A stretch of DNA of 64,000 bases from DASVRZ01 sp038230215 (GCA_038230215.1 JBBRNR010000003.1:186001-250000), one strand, 5' to 3'; positions 51,731 through 59,424 are shown, counted from the first letter of the stretch. Numbers and translations: made by a program. Notes: generated by a model from the letters alone, not told the origin.

Positions 51731-52317
51731 ATTTTTTTTAATGGGATGGGGACGGTTATGGACGAAGCAAAGTGGAAGGGGGAAAAATTTCAGTCGAGTT
51801 GCAGGGCTATCAGGGGTTTCAGGGGGTTGAGGGGTTTCAGGCAGGCAACACTCGATGGCCCCATTCCCAGCCACGGAAAGGAGCAGGAAAGGTCCACTGC
51901 CGCACCCGCGAGGGAGGATGAGCGGCTGGGTGGGTTCACTGCCACTTCCGGCAACTGGTGGCGGCGGAAATGAAGGTTCCCTGTCGCACCGGTGAGGGAG
52001 GATGAGCGGCTGGGAAGGTTCACTGCCGTATCCGGTAACTGGCGGAAGTGGAAATGAGGCTTCCCGCTCATCTCCAGCAGCTCAAGCGAGCGATCATCGT
52101 CACATTTACCCGTCAAAACTCGTCGCCGAACCTGCGGCTGACCCATTGCCACGGCAAACGAGTGTCGATTTACCTCCGCCGCTGCCGTGCTGGGTGTCAT
52201 TGAACCGTGATAGAACCGGGAACAAAGAACCCCGTCGAGCTATTCCGCAGATTTATTTTCGGGGAGTGCCGTTGTTCGTGAGAATTGTTCCTGACTCAGA
52301 GGGCGGCGTAAAATCGT
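51731..52317. repeat. Spacer with two 84-bp tandem repeats
   Basis: The stretch behind the helical-body gene start holds two consecutive 84-base units (51910-51993 and 51994-52077). Each begins GAGGGAGGATGAGCGGCTGG and contains GGTTCACTGCC and CCGG(C/T)AACTGG. A partial, diverged third unit precedes them. Because 84 is a multiple of three, a minus-strand frame of 136 codons (52200-51790) passes through with 28-residue repeats containing NLPSRSSSLTGA. I cannot tell whether it is translated; composition and lack of a ribosome-binding site speak against it. Confidence 0.5.
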
Positions 52318-52387
52318 TTGTAGCGTCGAGCCTGTGGCTCGATTGGCTTAGAGTAGATAAATTCGAGCCACAGGCTCGACGCTACAA
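52318..52387. repeat. Inverted-repeat element with 25-bp perfect arms
   Basis: Arms at 52318-52342 and 52363-52387 (TTGTAGCGTCGAGCCTGTGG...) are perfect inverted copies with a 20-base loop. It is a separate family from copies A-D. It lies about 100 bases outside the cassette array. It is likely a strong cruciform or hairpin; as a terminator it lacks a T-run. Confidence 0.9.
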
Positions 52388-52487
52388 CTCATTCAGTCTT
52401 ATTAGACGCCCTTCATGACTATAACTTCCACCGCCCTCACTCCGCCCTAAAATCCCTCCCCCCAGCCTCCAGACTTCCTCTTTCTGC

Positions 52488-52517
52488 GGACAACGTGTTG
52501 AGGTACAACAGTTAGGC
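52488..52517 (-). other. attC-like site 6 (terminal, compact)
   Basis: On the minus strand GCCTAAC directly follows the TAG of the LprI-like gene. TGTTG and CAACA-type arms and then a degenerate core GTTGTCC complete a site of only 30 bases. The self-complementary spacing resembles an attC without a variable terminal structure. Confidence 0.45.
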
Positions 52518-52889
52518 CTATTTGGGGTCATCTTGAGGCTTGTGTTCTTCCTGCGCTTCAGGAGTAAGGAGAGCTTTCAAATCCGCGGTTCGTTGCTCAA
52601 TCATATCCGTGCTAACGAACAGACCTCCCTTGCTCCCCGGAAAGTAGCGCGCATGAAAAGCGACTTTTGCATCGCGATACTTGACCCACGACTTCTGCGC
52701 CTCAACAAATAAGCGTCTGTCCTCCGGATCAGAGATGATGCTCAAGGTTCTCTGGTAAATCGAGTTAAGTTCCTTGTCCGCCTCGTTGTGTTCCTTGCCC
52801 GCTTGACTTGCAGAGGCGAGCCCACAAAGGAGGCTCGCGGTAGCAGCAAGAAGGATGAAAACGGAGGTGAATGCGCGTCTATTATTCAC
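52518..52889 (-). CDS. LprI-like (DUF1311) secreted protein, cassette gene
   Basis: 123 aa from GTG 52889. A signal peptide (1-27, ending CGLASA) is followed by a helical domain with ELNSIYQRTLSIIS, LFVEAQKSWVKYRDAKVAFH and MIEQRTADLKALL, the DUF1311/LprI pattern. LprI proteins inhibit lysozyme. The cysteines of typical LprI are reduced to one. The stop abuts GCCTAAC. As a cassette gene it would need an outside promoter. Confidence 0.8.
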   Translation of the reverse strand: MNNRRAFTSVFILLAATASLLCGLASASQAGKEHNEADKELNSIYQRTLSIISDPEDRRLFVEAQKSWVKYRDAKVAFHARYFPGSKGGLFVSTDMIEQRTADLKALLTPEAQEEHKPQDDPK

Positions 52890-52915
52890 GTGGCGGTTCG
52901 GTGATGTGTGTAGAG

Positions 52916-53280
52916 GCCTAACACGTTGTAGGCGAAAAAAGTTCGTTTTGTAAAGGAGGAGGTTGGCGACTGATGATTACCGACCTCTCTCAAAACGGCG
53001 TTGGCCCTGGGGTGCGGATGAGGCGGTGGTCGTTTTGCACTCGGGGTAGAGAAATCGGCAAAGAGACGTCAAATCCGGCAATGGCTCAGAAAATCCACTC
53101 CAACCTCTCTCACCCAGCTTCGCGAGCCTGTTAGCTTCCTGCAATCGCTCATTTCGAGCCTTCACCTTCTTCCAAACGCTTTTTGGAAAAAAACCATCGC
53201 CCAAATAGAGCTTCCCTAGCTTCTACCCACATCCCCTCCCAGTTACGTCTAAAACCACTTATTCGACACCCACGTTAGGC
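52916..53280 (-). other. attC-like site 5, enlarged by a rodZ-derived repeat
   Basis: Read on the minus strand, GCCTAAC (53280-53274) contains the rhomboid stop, and GTTAGGC (52922-52916) lies 27 bases before the LprI-like start. The 365-base distance is far above a normal attC. The surplus includes 52975-53045, which repeats the last codons of the RodZ-like gene, and 53012-53094, which is also repeated in site 2. The 3' half (52916-52956) is shared with 54006-54047 and 56129-56169. No gene is likely inside. Confidence 0.6.
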
Positions 53281-53988
53281 GTTGCTAGGTTCATCACGTC
53301 GGTTGCTGATCCTAAATTTCCAGATGCTTTTGTTCCTGAAAAGCCAATAGCAGACGACACCGCTCATCGCACCGCCAAGATGGGCGGCTGAGTTTGTCTT
53401 TGTTAAATTTGCAAGCTGAAGACCAAGACCGACTACCACCCAGAGCAAATAAATGCCAAAGACCTGAATTGCGGGAGCCTTGTATTCGCGAATCCATCTC
53501 CAGTTGAAAAGCAGGCCGCGTTGCGGAATTGGTATATCAAGATGAAGACGCTTCATCATGTCGTTCATGGGATCCCGAGGATACGAAAAGGAATAAAACG
53601 CTATTAGTCCGAATGCCCCACCACTCGCTCCTCGTGAGTGAAGGATAGAGGCCGGTGCAATCAATTCGTAGGCAAAATGGCCGCAAAAACCGCCCACCAG
53701 AAAGACAAGCAGCATTCCGAACGAACCAATCCGATGTTCGACGTGAACCCCATAGACATAAATCGCAAACGAGTTGATAAGGACATGTAACCATGAGCTG
53801 TGTAAAAACGTGGCCGTCAAAAATGTGAGACCAGCCATCTGAAATGGTTGCGCGGCCACGAAATCTAACATTCTCACCGTCTTTATTCCAAGATAAAGAC
53901 TAATGACATGAAATATCAAAAGCGAGGCGATCAGCAGATAAGTACCAACCGGTGTGAACTTCTTTCGCCTTGAGAGGGTAGTCATCAT
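53275..53988 (-). CDS. Rhomboid family intramembrane serine protease, cassette gene
   Basis: 237 aa with six membrane helices. HSRGASGGAFGLIAFYSFSY holds the catalytic serine motif GASG, and SAAHLGGAMSGVVCYWLF the partner histidine. HSSWLHVLINSFAIYVYG matches the H/N oxyanion-hole helix. A membrane protease on a cassette is unusual. The TAA stop is inside GCCTAAC, the expected cassette geometry. Confidence 0.9.
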   Translation of the reverse strand: MMTTLSRRKKFTPVGTYLLIASLLIFHVISLYLGIKTVRMLDFVAAQPFQMAGLTFLTATFLHSSWLHVLINSFAIYVYGVHVEHRIGSFGMLLVFLVGGFCGHFAYELIAPASILHSRGASGGAFGLIAFYSFSYPRDPMNDMMKRLHLDIPIPQRGLLFNWRWIREYKAPAIQVFGIYLLWVVVGLGLQLANLTKTNSAAHLGGAMSGVVCYWLFRNKSIWKFRISNRRDEPSNA

Positions 53989-54005
53989 GGAATTCGCGTA
54001 GCAGC

Positions 54006-54118
54006 GCCTAACATATTATAGACGAAAAAAAGTTCGTTTTGTAAAGGATGATTCCCCCGGTGAATGCCAGTGCCACCATAAGAAATTCCAGGCAACTGGG
54101 AGTTTGATTCTAGGATAC
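54006..54118 (-). other. attC-like site 4
   Basis: GTTAGGC (54012-54006, minus) starts 18 bases before the rhomboid ATG. The segment 54006-54047 shares a block with 52916 and 56129 (TTTACAAAACGAACTTTTT on the minus strand). The other end behind the zinc-ribbon peptide is weak (TCCTAGA). Confidence 0.5.
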
Positions 54119-54121
54119 GAA

Positions 54122-54319
54122 TTAGAAGTGGGCGGGTGAAAGGTCGAGGTGTGCGTTCTCCACAATTCGAGATTTGAAGCACTCTGCATGGCAGAACCAA
54201 GTCTGCCATTTGCCTTCCTTGGTTGTAACCGTGAGGGAGCAAGGATCGGTGTCCGTTTTGTTCACAAGATGACCGCAGAAAGGGCACGGCCCGTTGAAAT
54301 CTATATTGGACTCAGACAT
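54122..54319 (-). CDS. Small zinc-ribbon-like protein, cassette gene
   Basis: 65 aa. CPFCGHLVNKTD and WFCHAECFKSRI give a four-cysteine/histidine set suitable for zinc, in the style of short cassette proteins of unknown function. It starts at ATG 54319, about ten bases behind a degenerate core. No signal peptide. Confidence 0.7.
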   Translation of the reverse strand: MSESNIDFNGPCPFCGHLVNKTDTDPCSLTVTTKEGKWQTWFCHAECFKSRIVENAHLDLSPAHF

Positions 54320-54329
54320 ATCGGGTGTT

Positions 54330-54352
54330 GCCTAGTGAAAAACAAGCTAGGT
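54330..54352 (-). other. Degenerate attC-like site 3
   Basis: ACCTAGC and ACTAGGC (minus strand) stand nine bases apart between two cassette genes. They look like both simple sites of an attC after loss of the middle. Function as a recombination site is doubtful. Confidence 0.35.
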
Positions 54353-54371
54353 GACGTTCTCATAGCTGACA

Positions 54372-54821
54372 TCAAGCTCCAAAAGTCTGCTTTCGGCGAT
54401 GCAACACTCTGCATAAAAAAAGGAAGACCGGCTCCTCTGCGATGACAATTCGCCAAGGTGTTAATGCCGCTAAACGCCAGCCAATATGTCCACCGGTGTA
54501 ACAGCCAAGAAGGGAAGCAGCCAACACGGAAACGAACATAATGATAACCATCGGCACGCTAACAATCCACCGTACCGTATCTGATAAATGGAGGAAAACC
54601 TCCAAACCTGAAACAGCGGAGAGCAATACTCCGAGAGGTATAGCGACGACAAACTGAAATAGAAGGATGCCTGGAAGTGAGCCAACAACCGCAGCAGCGA
54701 ATCGGAGCGCGAATTGGCGTGTTGAGGGGAAAAGCACCAAAACAATGCAAACAAAGAGAGCGGCCACCATCCCAACGAGATAGAGCATGAGACACATGGC
54801 ATAGGCGATAGTGGGTGGCAT
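54372..54821 (-). CDS. Polytopic membrane protein B, cassette gene
   Basis: 149 aa with four hydrophobic helices (CLMLYLVGMVAALFVCIVLV, FAAAVVGSLPGILLFQFVVA, IVSVPMVIIMFVSVLAASLL) and a short cytosolic tail. No family recognised. Unknown function. Confidence 0.65.
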   Translation of the reverse strand: MPPTIAYAMCLMLYLVGMVAALFVCIVLVLFPSTRQFALRFAAAVVGSLPGILLFQFVVAIPLGVLLSAVSGLEVFLHLSDTVRWIVSVPMVIIMFVSVLAASLLGCYTGGHIGWRLAALTPWRIVIAEEPVFLFLCRVLHRRKQTFGA

Positions 54822-54828
54822 GATGCGG

Positions 54829-54996
54829 TTCTAACTGTTGTGAAGAACGAAAAGCTTGGCTTCAGAACGGGGTCGGGGGCGGGTGTGGATGAGGCGGTGG
54901 TTTTTTTGCACTCGGGGGTAGAGAAATCGGCAAAGCGACGTCAAATCCGACAATGGCTCAGAAAATCTGGATCGTCCGCTGCATCGCTTGTTAGGT
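54829..54996 (-). other. attC-like site 2, carrying part of the shared repeat
   Basis: ACCTAAC (54996-54990, minus) contains the stop of membrane protein A. A near-core GTTAGAA ends the site before membrane protein B's ATG. The internal 54883-54967 repeats 53012-53094 almost base for base. Confidence 0.5.
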
Positions 54997-55422
54997 GACG
55001 GTCGATTTCAGTTCACTCACACTTTTGATAGACTGTTCGCGTAAAACTTCCAGAATTAAACGTAAACGCTTCTGAGTGCGTGCCTCCAGCTCTCCGTGAA
55101 GAGAAAACATAATTGTTAAAGCCGCGAAGAAAAGCATTACGGCGCTGTTGTCGGTATGGATTTGAAGAAAAGCTATGAATCCGTAAACTACGGAAAGCAA
55201 CATAGATTGTATGTAACCGCGCCACCAAACCGTTGGACTTAAAGCCTCACGTTCAAGATCAATGAGAGCTTGTAAAGAAGGCGGTAGTGAATCGGTATCC
55301 CATGTGATCTGCTCAGAGCGGGCAAGACGACGGCGCCACTGGATATAGGTCAAAATAAATACTATCAAAAATAAAGCGGCAATAAACCAAGACCAATTAC
55401 GAAGAAGAAAGCTAGAATTCAT
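54991..55422 (-). CDS. Membrane protein A, cassette gene
   Basis: 143 aa from ATG 55422. One N-terminal helix (SWFIAALFLIVFILTYI) and a pair of helices in the middle (SMLLSVVYGFIAFLQ, AVMLFFAALTIMFSL) are followed by a basic amphipathic tail. Its TAA lies in ACCTAAC. No known family. Confidence 0.65.
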   Translation of the reverse strand: MNSSFLLRNWSWFIAALFLIVFILTYIQWRRRLARSEQITWDTDSLPPSLQALIDLEREALSPTVWWRGYIQSMLLSVVYGFIAFLQIHTDNSAVMLFFAALTIMFSLHGELEARTQKRLRLILEVLREQSIKSVSELKSTVT

Positions 55423-55439
55423 ATCGAGTGTTGCGAGTC

Positions 55440-55541
55440 GCCTAACAAGACAAAGATCAGCGATCCGCAGGGAGTGGCGCGGCAGTTGCGCAAGCAACTG
55501 CCGTGACGAGCCCGAAGCGTTCGCGCATCGCTTGGTTAGGC
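55440..55541 (-). other. attC-like site 1, best preserved
   Basis: Minus strand GCCTAACC at 55541-55534 and GTTAGGC at 55446-55440 delimit 102 bases. The ends pair with each other and the inner part holds AAGCGATGC, mirrored imperfectly by GGATCGCTG. The core carries a strong hairpin GCAGTTGC/GCAACTGC. This is the expected size and architecture of an attC. Confidence 0.75.
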
Positions 55542-55542
55542 C

Positions 55543-56121
55543 TCATTTGGACGGTGAAATCTGCTTTGCCTCCGCAGCCAGCGCGATACTGGCATCAAAA
55601 TAGTAGGTAACTTCGGTGCCGTCTTTGAGCCTACACTGCATAACATCGAAATCGTCCTGCAAGCTCTGGCTCAATAGCTCCGCTCCAAAATCCCGCAGTA
55701 AATAATACTCTTCGGCAACTGATATAACTTTAAATGCCGTCTTGGGACTTGTGCCGTCGCCCGACGAAGCTATCGACTGAATTAGCCCAGAAAAATAATA
55801 AAGATGATAAGCATAATGTGCAATATCACCTTGAGCCGTGAGCGCGTTTGCGCAAACATAATGGATGTCGGCATCGACGGGACACTTTGCCAGCCAGAGC
55901 TTGGAAAGCTCAACAACCTTCGCATAATCTTTGGCCTTGCCTGCACGAAGAATCGCATCTCTCGCATCTTCGACTTTCCACATGGGGTTAAAGTCTGGCT
56001 GCTTGGCGTAATCCATCCGGAGCTTTGTAAAGAATGCCACATCTGGTTCTGGCCACGACTTGTCTGTAGCTTTCGCGGCGGAGATGCTTAAAAAAATGGT
56101 GAGTAAAATTATAGATCGCAT
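55543..56121 (-). CDS. DUF4919-like secreted protein, first cassette gene
   Basis: 192 aa. A signal peptide (RSIILLTIFLSISAAKA) precedes a domain with ARDAILRAGKAKDYAKVVEL, DIHYVCANALTAQGDIAHYAYHLYYFSGLI and SIASSGDGTSPKTAFKVISVAEEYYLL. The SGDG-x-s-P-T-A-F-x-V-I-S-V-x-E-E-Y motif fits DUF4919. Function unknown. Its ATG is seven bases after a GTTAGGC core. Confidence 0.75.
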   Translation of the reverse strand: MRSIILLTIFLSISAAKATDKSWPEPDVAFFTKLRMDYAKQPDFNPMWKVEDARDAILRAGKAKDYAKVVELSKLWLAKCPVDADIHYVCANALTAQGDIAHYAYHLYYFSGLIQSIASSGDGTSPKTAFKVISVAEEYYLLRDFGAELLSQSLQDDFDVMQCRLKDGTEVTYYFDASIALAAEAKQISPSK

Positions 56122-56128
56122 AACCTAC

Positions 56129-56169
56129 GCCTAACATGTTGTAGGCGAAAAAAGTTCGGTTTGTAAAGG
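56129..56169 (-). other. attI/attC-like core site behind the RodZ-like gene
   Basis: Plus strand GCCTAACATGTTGTAGGC (56129-56146) is an almost perfect palindrome, followed by a purine-rich block shared with 52916 and 54006. On the minus strand it ends in GTTAGGC just before the first cassette gene and lies 36 bases behind the RodZ-like stop. It is where an array would join the chromosome. Confidence 0.55.
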
Positions 56170-56204
56170 AAGGAGGTTTGGCGACTGATGATTACCGACC
56201 TCTC

Positions 56205-56813
56205 TCAAAACGGCGTTGGCCCTGGGGTGCGGATGAGGCGGCGGTCGTTTTGCACTCGGGCGTGGAAGGGCATGGTATTGGGCAACGGGGTCGGAGGCGG
56301 GGTGGCAGATGGGGTGGCTGCCGACATCGGGGTGGGACTCGACTCTGCCACCGGAGAGGCCGGGTTCGGGGAGGCGCCAGCGAGGTTGAGGCGGCGCAGG
56401 TTGACGGAAAGGTAAACGGCGAACATGAGAAAAAGTGCGATGCCACCGACGATGCCGAGGGTGCGCAGGGTCTGGTCGCCGCCGCGCGGCGCGGAGTGGA
56501 TGTGCATGCGGCGATGAGGGCGGTAGGCGGTGTCGTCGCTGCGCTCGACGTTGAGGTATTGGTAGTTTTCGATGCCGATCTTCGCCGGGATGGAGAGGCG
56601 GGTGAGGCCGTCTTTCACGTCCACTTTGAGGTGTTTGCCGTAGAGGGAGAGGAAGTTGCGGGCGTGGGTGATGCTCGGGAACTGGGTGTAGTCGTCGGCT
56701 TCGAGGGCGCGGATGATGGCGGGCCGCATCTTGGTGGTGCTCACGATGTCTTCCACGGAAAGGTCGCGGGCGAGGCGGGCGGCTTTTAAGCGAGTTCCAG
56801 GCGTATCGGGCAT
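56205..56813 (-). CDS. rodZ: RodZ-like helix-turn-helix membrane protein
   Basis: 202 aa. The N-terminal HTH (TRLKAARLARDLSVEDIVSTTKMRPAIIRALEADDY and HARNFLSLYGKHL) is that of RodZ. One transmembrane helix (LRTLGIVGGIALFLMFAVYL) and a proline/threonine-rich outside segment (SPTPMSAATPSATPPPTPLP) follow. The periplasmic beta domain is missing or shortened. RodZ links MreB to the envelope in cell shape control. The last 15 codons are duplicated within the cassette array, so the C-terminus may have been replaced by array-related recombination. Confidence 0.8.
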   Translation of the reverse strand: MPDTPGTRLKAARLARDLSVEDIVSTTKMRPAIIRALEADDYTQFPSITHARNFLSLYGKHLKVDVKDGLTRLSIPAKIGIENYQYLNVERSDDTAYRPHRRMHIHSAPRGGDQTLRTLGIVGGIALFLMFAVYLSVNLRRLNLAGASPNPASPVAESSPTPMSAATPSATPPPTPLPNTMPFHARVQNDRRLIRTPGPTPF

Positions 56814-56820
56814 GGGAGGA

Positions 56821-56937
56821 GAAGGGGGGAGAAAGCTGAAGGCTGAAACTGGAAACCTGAAGGGGGAAATCGATGCGAAGGCGTTTACTTCAAGTTTCTG
56901 GTTTCAGCTTTCTGGTTTCCAGTTTCCGCTTTCTTCT
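56821..56937. repeat. GAAACC-type low-complexity inverted repeat
   Basis: Purine-rich units (GAAGCTGAAGGCTGAAACTG, GGAAACCTGAA) on the plus strand are mirrored by pyrimidine-rich TTTCTGGTTTCAGCTTTCTG and TTTCCAGTTTCC further on. The spacer between ftsK and rodZ can thus form a long imperfect hairpin. No gene is seen here. Confidence 0.6.
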
Positions 56938-59424
56938 TCAGACCAAGCTGTCGAGGTCCACGAGGATTTCCCTCGGTTTCGCGCCTTCGCCGGGGCCGAG
57001 GATGCCGCGGTCTTCGAGGATATCGACGATGCGGGCGGCGCGGGTGTAGCCGAGGCGCAGGCGGCGCTGGAGCAGGCTGGTGGAGGCTTTCTTTTCCTGG
57101 CGGATGATCTCGATGCATTTGGTGACGAGTTCCTCGTCTTCCTCGCTGACTTCCTCGGCTTCGTCGCCGCCGGTTTCGATCTTTTGCTGCACGGCTTCGT
57201 CGAAGGACGCCGGGGCTTGGGCGGAGACGAAATCGACCAGTTTCTGGATTTCGTCGTCGGTCACGAGCACGCCTTGGGAGCGGATGAGTCGGCTGGAACT
57301 CGGGGGCATGTAGAGCATGTCCCCCTGGCCGAGGAGGCGTTCGGCGCCTTTTTCGTCGAGGATGATACGCGAGTCGAGGCCCGAGGCGACCTGGAAGGCG
57401 ATGCGGCACGGGACGTTGGCCTTGATGACGCCGGTGATAACATCGGCGCGCGGCGTCTGCGTGGCAATGATCATGTGAATGCCAGCGGCGCGGGCCTTTT
57501 GCGTGATGCGGGCGATGCCGCTCTCGACGTCGGCCGGGGCGGTCTGCATGAGGTCGGCGAGCTCGTCCACGATGACGACGATGTAGGGCAGACGATTGGG
57601 AATGATGAGGTCGCCCAGGTCGCTATCGCGGCCCACGGAAATTTTCGGGAGTTCGGGCTGAGGGAGGGCGGCGGCGTTTTCGAGAACTTCGTCGGAGATA
57701 AAATCGTCGTCGGAGAGAGGGGCATCCCCTGAGGTATCGGACCCATCGGACTCATTGGACTTATCTGCTTCCGCATCCAGTTCGGCCTGCGATTTTGGGA
57801 GCGGGCGGGCGTTGAAAGTGGCGATATTGCGCACGCCGAGTTTGGCGAACATCTGGTAGCGGTTCTCCATTTCGTTGATGACCCAGCGCAGGGCGAGGAG
57901 GACTTTTTTCGGATCGGTGACGACTGGCACGACGAGGTGCGGCAGGGTGTTGTAAATCTGCATTTCGACCACTTTCGGATCGATCATGATGAAGCGCAGT
58001 TCGTCGGGGGTGAACTTGTAGAGAATGCTGGCGATGACGGCGTTAATGCAGACCGACTTGCCCGAGCCGGTAGTGCCGGCGACGAGGCAATGCGGCATGG
58101 CAGCCAGATCGGCGATGATGGTTTTGCCGTAAACGTCCTTGCCGAGAGCGATGGGAATTTTGGCCTTGGTGTTGGCCCAATCCTCGGATTCGAGGATTTC
58201 GCGCAGGGTGACTTTGACTTTTTTCGAGTTGGCGATCTCGATGCCTACGGTGTCTTTGCCGGGGATGGGCGCGAGAATATTGATCCGCTCGGCACGGGTT
58301 GCGCGCTGGATGTCGGCCTCCAGGCTGGCGATGCGATCGACGCGAACGCCTTTCGCCGGATAGACTTCATAGCGGGTGATGGTGGGGCCTTTGGTGATGT
58401 CTCCTGGACTCGCCGAGATGCCGAAGTGGGCCAGGGTCTCGATCAAAGTCGCCTGAATCGAGAGCAATTCCTCGTGGTTCGCCTCGCTGTGACCGGTAAA
58501 ATCCATCTCGTCGAGGAGGTCCACGTCGGGCTTCTGGTAATTGTCGAATGCGCCGTCCACAGATGGATTGAGGAGCGCCTGCTCCTTCTTTTCGGACTTG
58601 AGCTTGGGTAGCGGGACCGACGTGTCTGTGACTTTGGGCGGTGGACGAAACGCGGCAGGCTCGACGGCCAAGCGCGGTATCAGATCGACGGCGTCGGTGG
58701 AGATGCCTTTTTTGCGCAGATCCTTTTCCAGACGGCGTTGCTCTTTCTCCAGTCGATGCAATTCCGCCTCATGCCGCTCGGCTTCGGAGGCATTTTGCAA
58801 ACGCCGCTCTTCCGCCGCCTCGAAGGCGTGAATGATCGCGCTCTTGATCCAGGAAATCGTGGCGATGAGCAAATGAATCGGCCGGATGCCCGTCGCCAGA
58901 ACGAGGCTGACCAGGTAAACGCCGAGCACGAGCATGGCGGAGCCGGGACCGCCGAGGAGTTTTTCGAGCAGGCGGGTGCCCAAGTGATAGCCGATCGTGC
59001 CGCCGGGGCCATCGTTATTGAACTCGTGCGCCCAGCTTTGGAGGAACCACGGTTGCATCTGGGCGAGGCACGCGCCGCTGATGATAAACACCACCACCCA
59101 CGGCAGCCGCCGGAGCAGGGGCGAGCCGAGGGCGAGTTTCACTCCGCCGTAGCCGAGCAAAAGTGCCGCCACCAAATACGAGGCCGCGCCGATGCAGAGG
59201 TAGCTGAAACCCGCGATGACGGCCCCGACTGGCCCGACGAAGTTTTGCGCCGGGTTATTTGGCGGAGAAGCGGTGTTGAACCACACCCAAGTCGGCACGT
59301 CGCGAGGGGTGTAAGAGACCAGGGCCATGAAGTAGGCCACGCCGAGCACGACCAGCGTGAGCCCCATGACTTCGTTCCAGTGGCGGGGACGAGTGGATTT
59401 AACAACTTTGGCGGCAGGTGGCAT
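56938..59424 (-). CDS. ftsK: DNA translocase FtsK
   Basis: 828 aa from ATG 59424. Four N-terminal membrane helices (about 25-210) are followed by a linker with a charged coiled section (SEAERHEAELHRLEKEQRRL). The motor domain carries the Walker A CLVAGTTGSGKSVCINAVIA, and IIVI-type IVVIVDELADLM as Walker B. The C-terminal gamma winged helix (RRLRLGYTRAARIVDILEDRGILGP) reads KOPS. It coordinates chromosome segregation with division at the septum. It directly precedes rodZ on the same strand. Confidence 0.95.
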   Translation of the reverse strand: MPPAAKVVKSTRPRHWNEVMGLTLVVLGVAYFMALVSYTPRDVPTWVWFNTASPPNNPAQNFVGPVGAVIAGFSYLCIGAASYLVAALLLGYGGVKLALGSPLLRRLPWVVVFIISGACLAQMQPWFLQSWAHEFNNDGPGGTIGYHLGTRLLEKLLGGPGSAMLVLGVYLVSLVLATGIRPIHLLIATISWIKSAIIHAFEAAEERRLQNASEAERHEAELHRLEKEQRRLEKDLRKKGISTDAVDLIPRLAVEPAAFRPPPKVTDTSVPLPKLKSEKKEQALLNPSVDGAFDNYQKPDVDLLDEMDFTGHSEANHEELLSIQATLIETLAHFGISASPGDITKGPTITRYEVYPAKGVRVDRIASLEADIQRATRAERINILAPIPGKDTVGIEIANSKKVKVTLREILESEDWANTKAKIPIALGKDVYGKTIIADLAAMPHCLVAGTTGSGKSVCINAVIASILYKFTPDELRFIMIDPKVVEMQIYNTLPHLVVPVVTDPKKVLLALRWVINEMENRYQMFAKLGVRNIATFNARPLPKSQAELDAEADKSNESDGSDTSGDAPLSDDDFISDEVLENAAALPQPELPKISVGRDSDLGDLIIPNRLPYIVVIVDELADLMQTAPADVESGIARITQKARAAGIHMIIATQTPRADVITGVIKANVPCRIAFQVASGLDSRIILDEKGAERLLGQGDMLYMPPSSSRLIRSQGVLVTDDEIQKLVDFVSAQAPASFDEAVQQKIETGGDEAEEVSEEDEELVTKCIEIIRQEKKASTSLLQRRLRLGYTRAARIVDILEDRGILGPGEGAKPREILVDLDSLV

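Larger units (their letters stand above)
52488..56135 (-). mobile_element. Integron-type gene-cassette array without integrase
   Basis: Six small genes on the minus strand, each separated by a segment bounded by RYYYAAC and GTTRRRY core-like heptamers. Read on the minus strand the order from the RodZ-like gene is: DUF4919-like, membrane protein A, membrane protein B, zinc-ribbon peptide, rhomboid, LprI-like. Genes of unrelated function, all in one direction, short, without evident promoters, with lower GC than their neighbours, and with stop codons within or beside the inverse core are the classic signs of integron cassettes (established). No tyrosine recombinase gene is in the window, so this would be a CALIN-type cluster or the tail of an integron whose integrase lies elsewhere. 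The core 55440-55541 is the best formed site; others are degenerate. Confidence 0.75.

Noticed and set aside
52977..53204. 75-codon minus-strand frame inside cassette site 5
   Set aside because: It shares its end with an out-of-frame reading of the RodZ-like gene's repeat, so it arises from the duplicated DNA rather than a gene.
56713..57732. 339-codon plus-strand frame
   Set aside because: Glycine/valine/glutamate-rich shadow of rodZ and ftsK; no domain.
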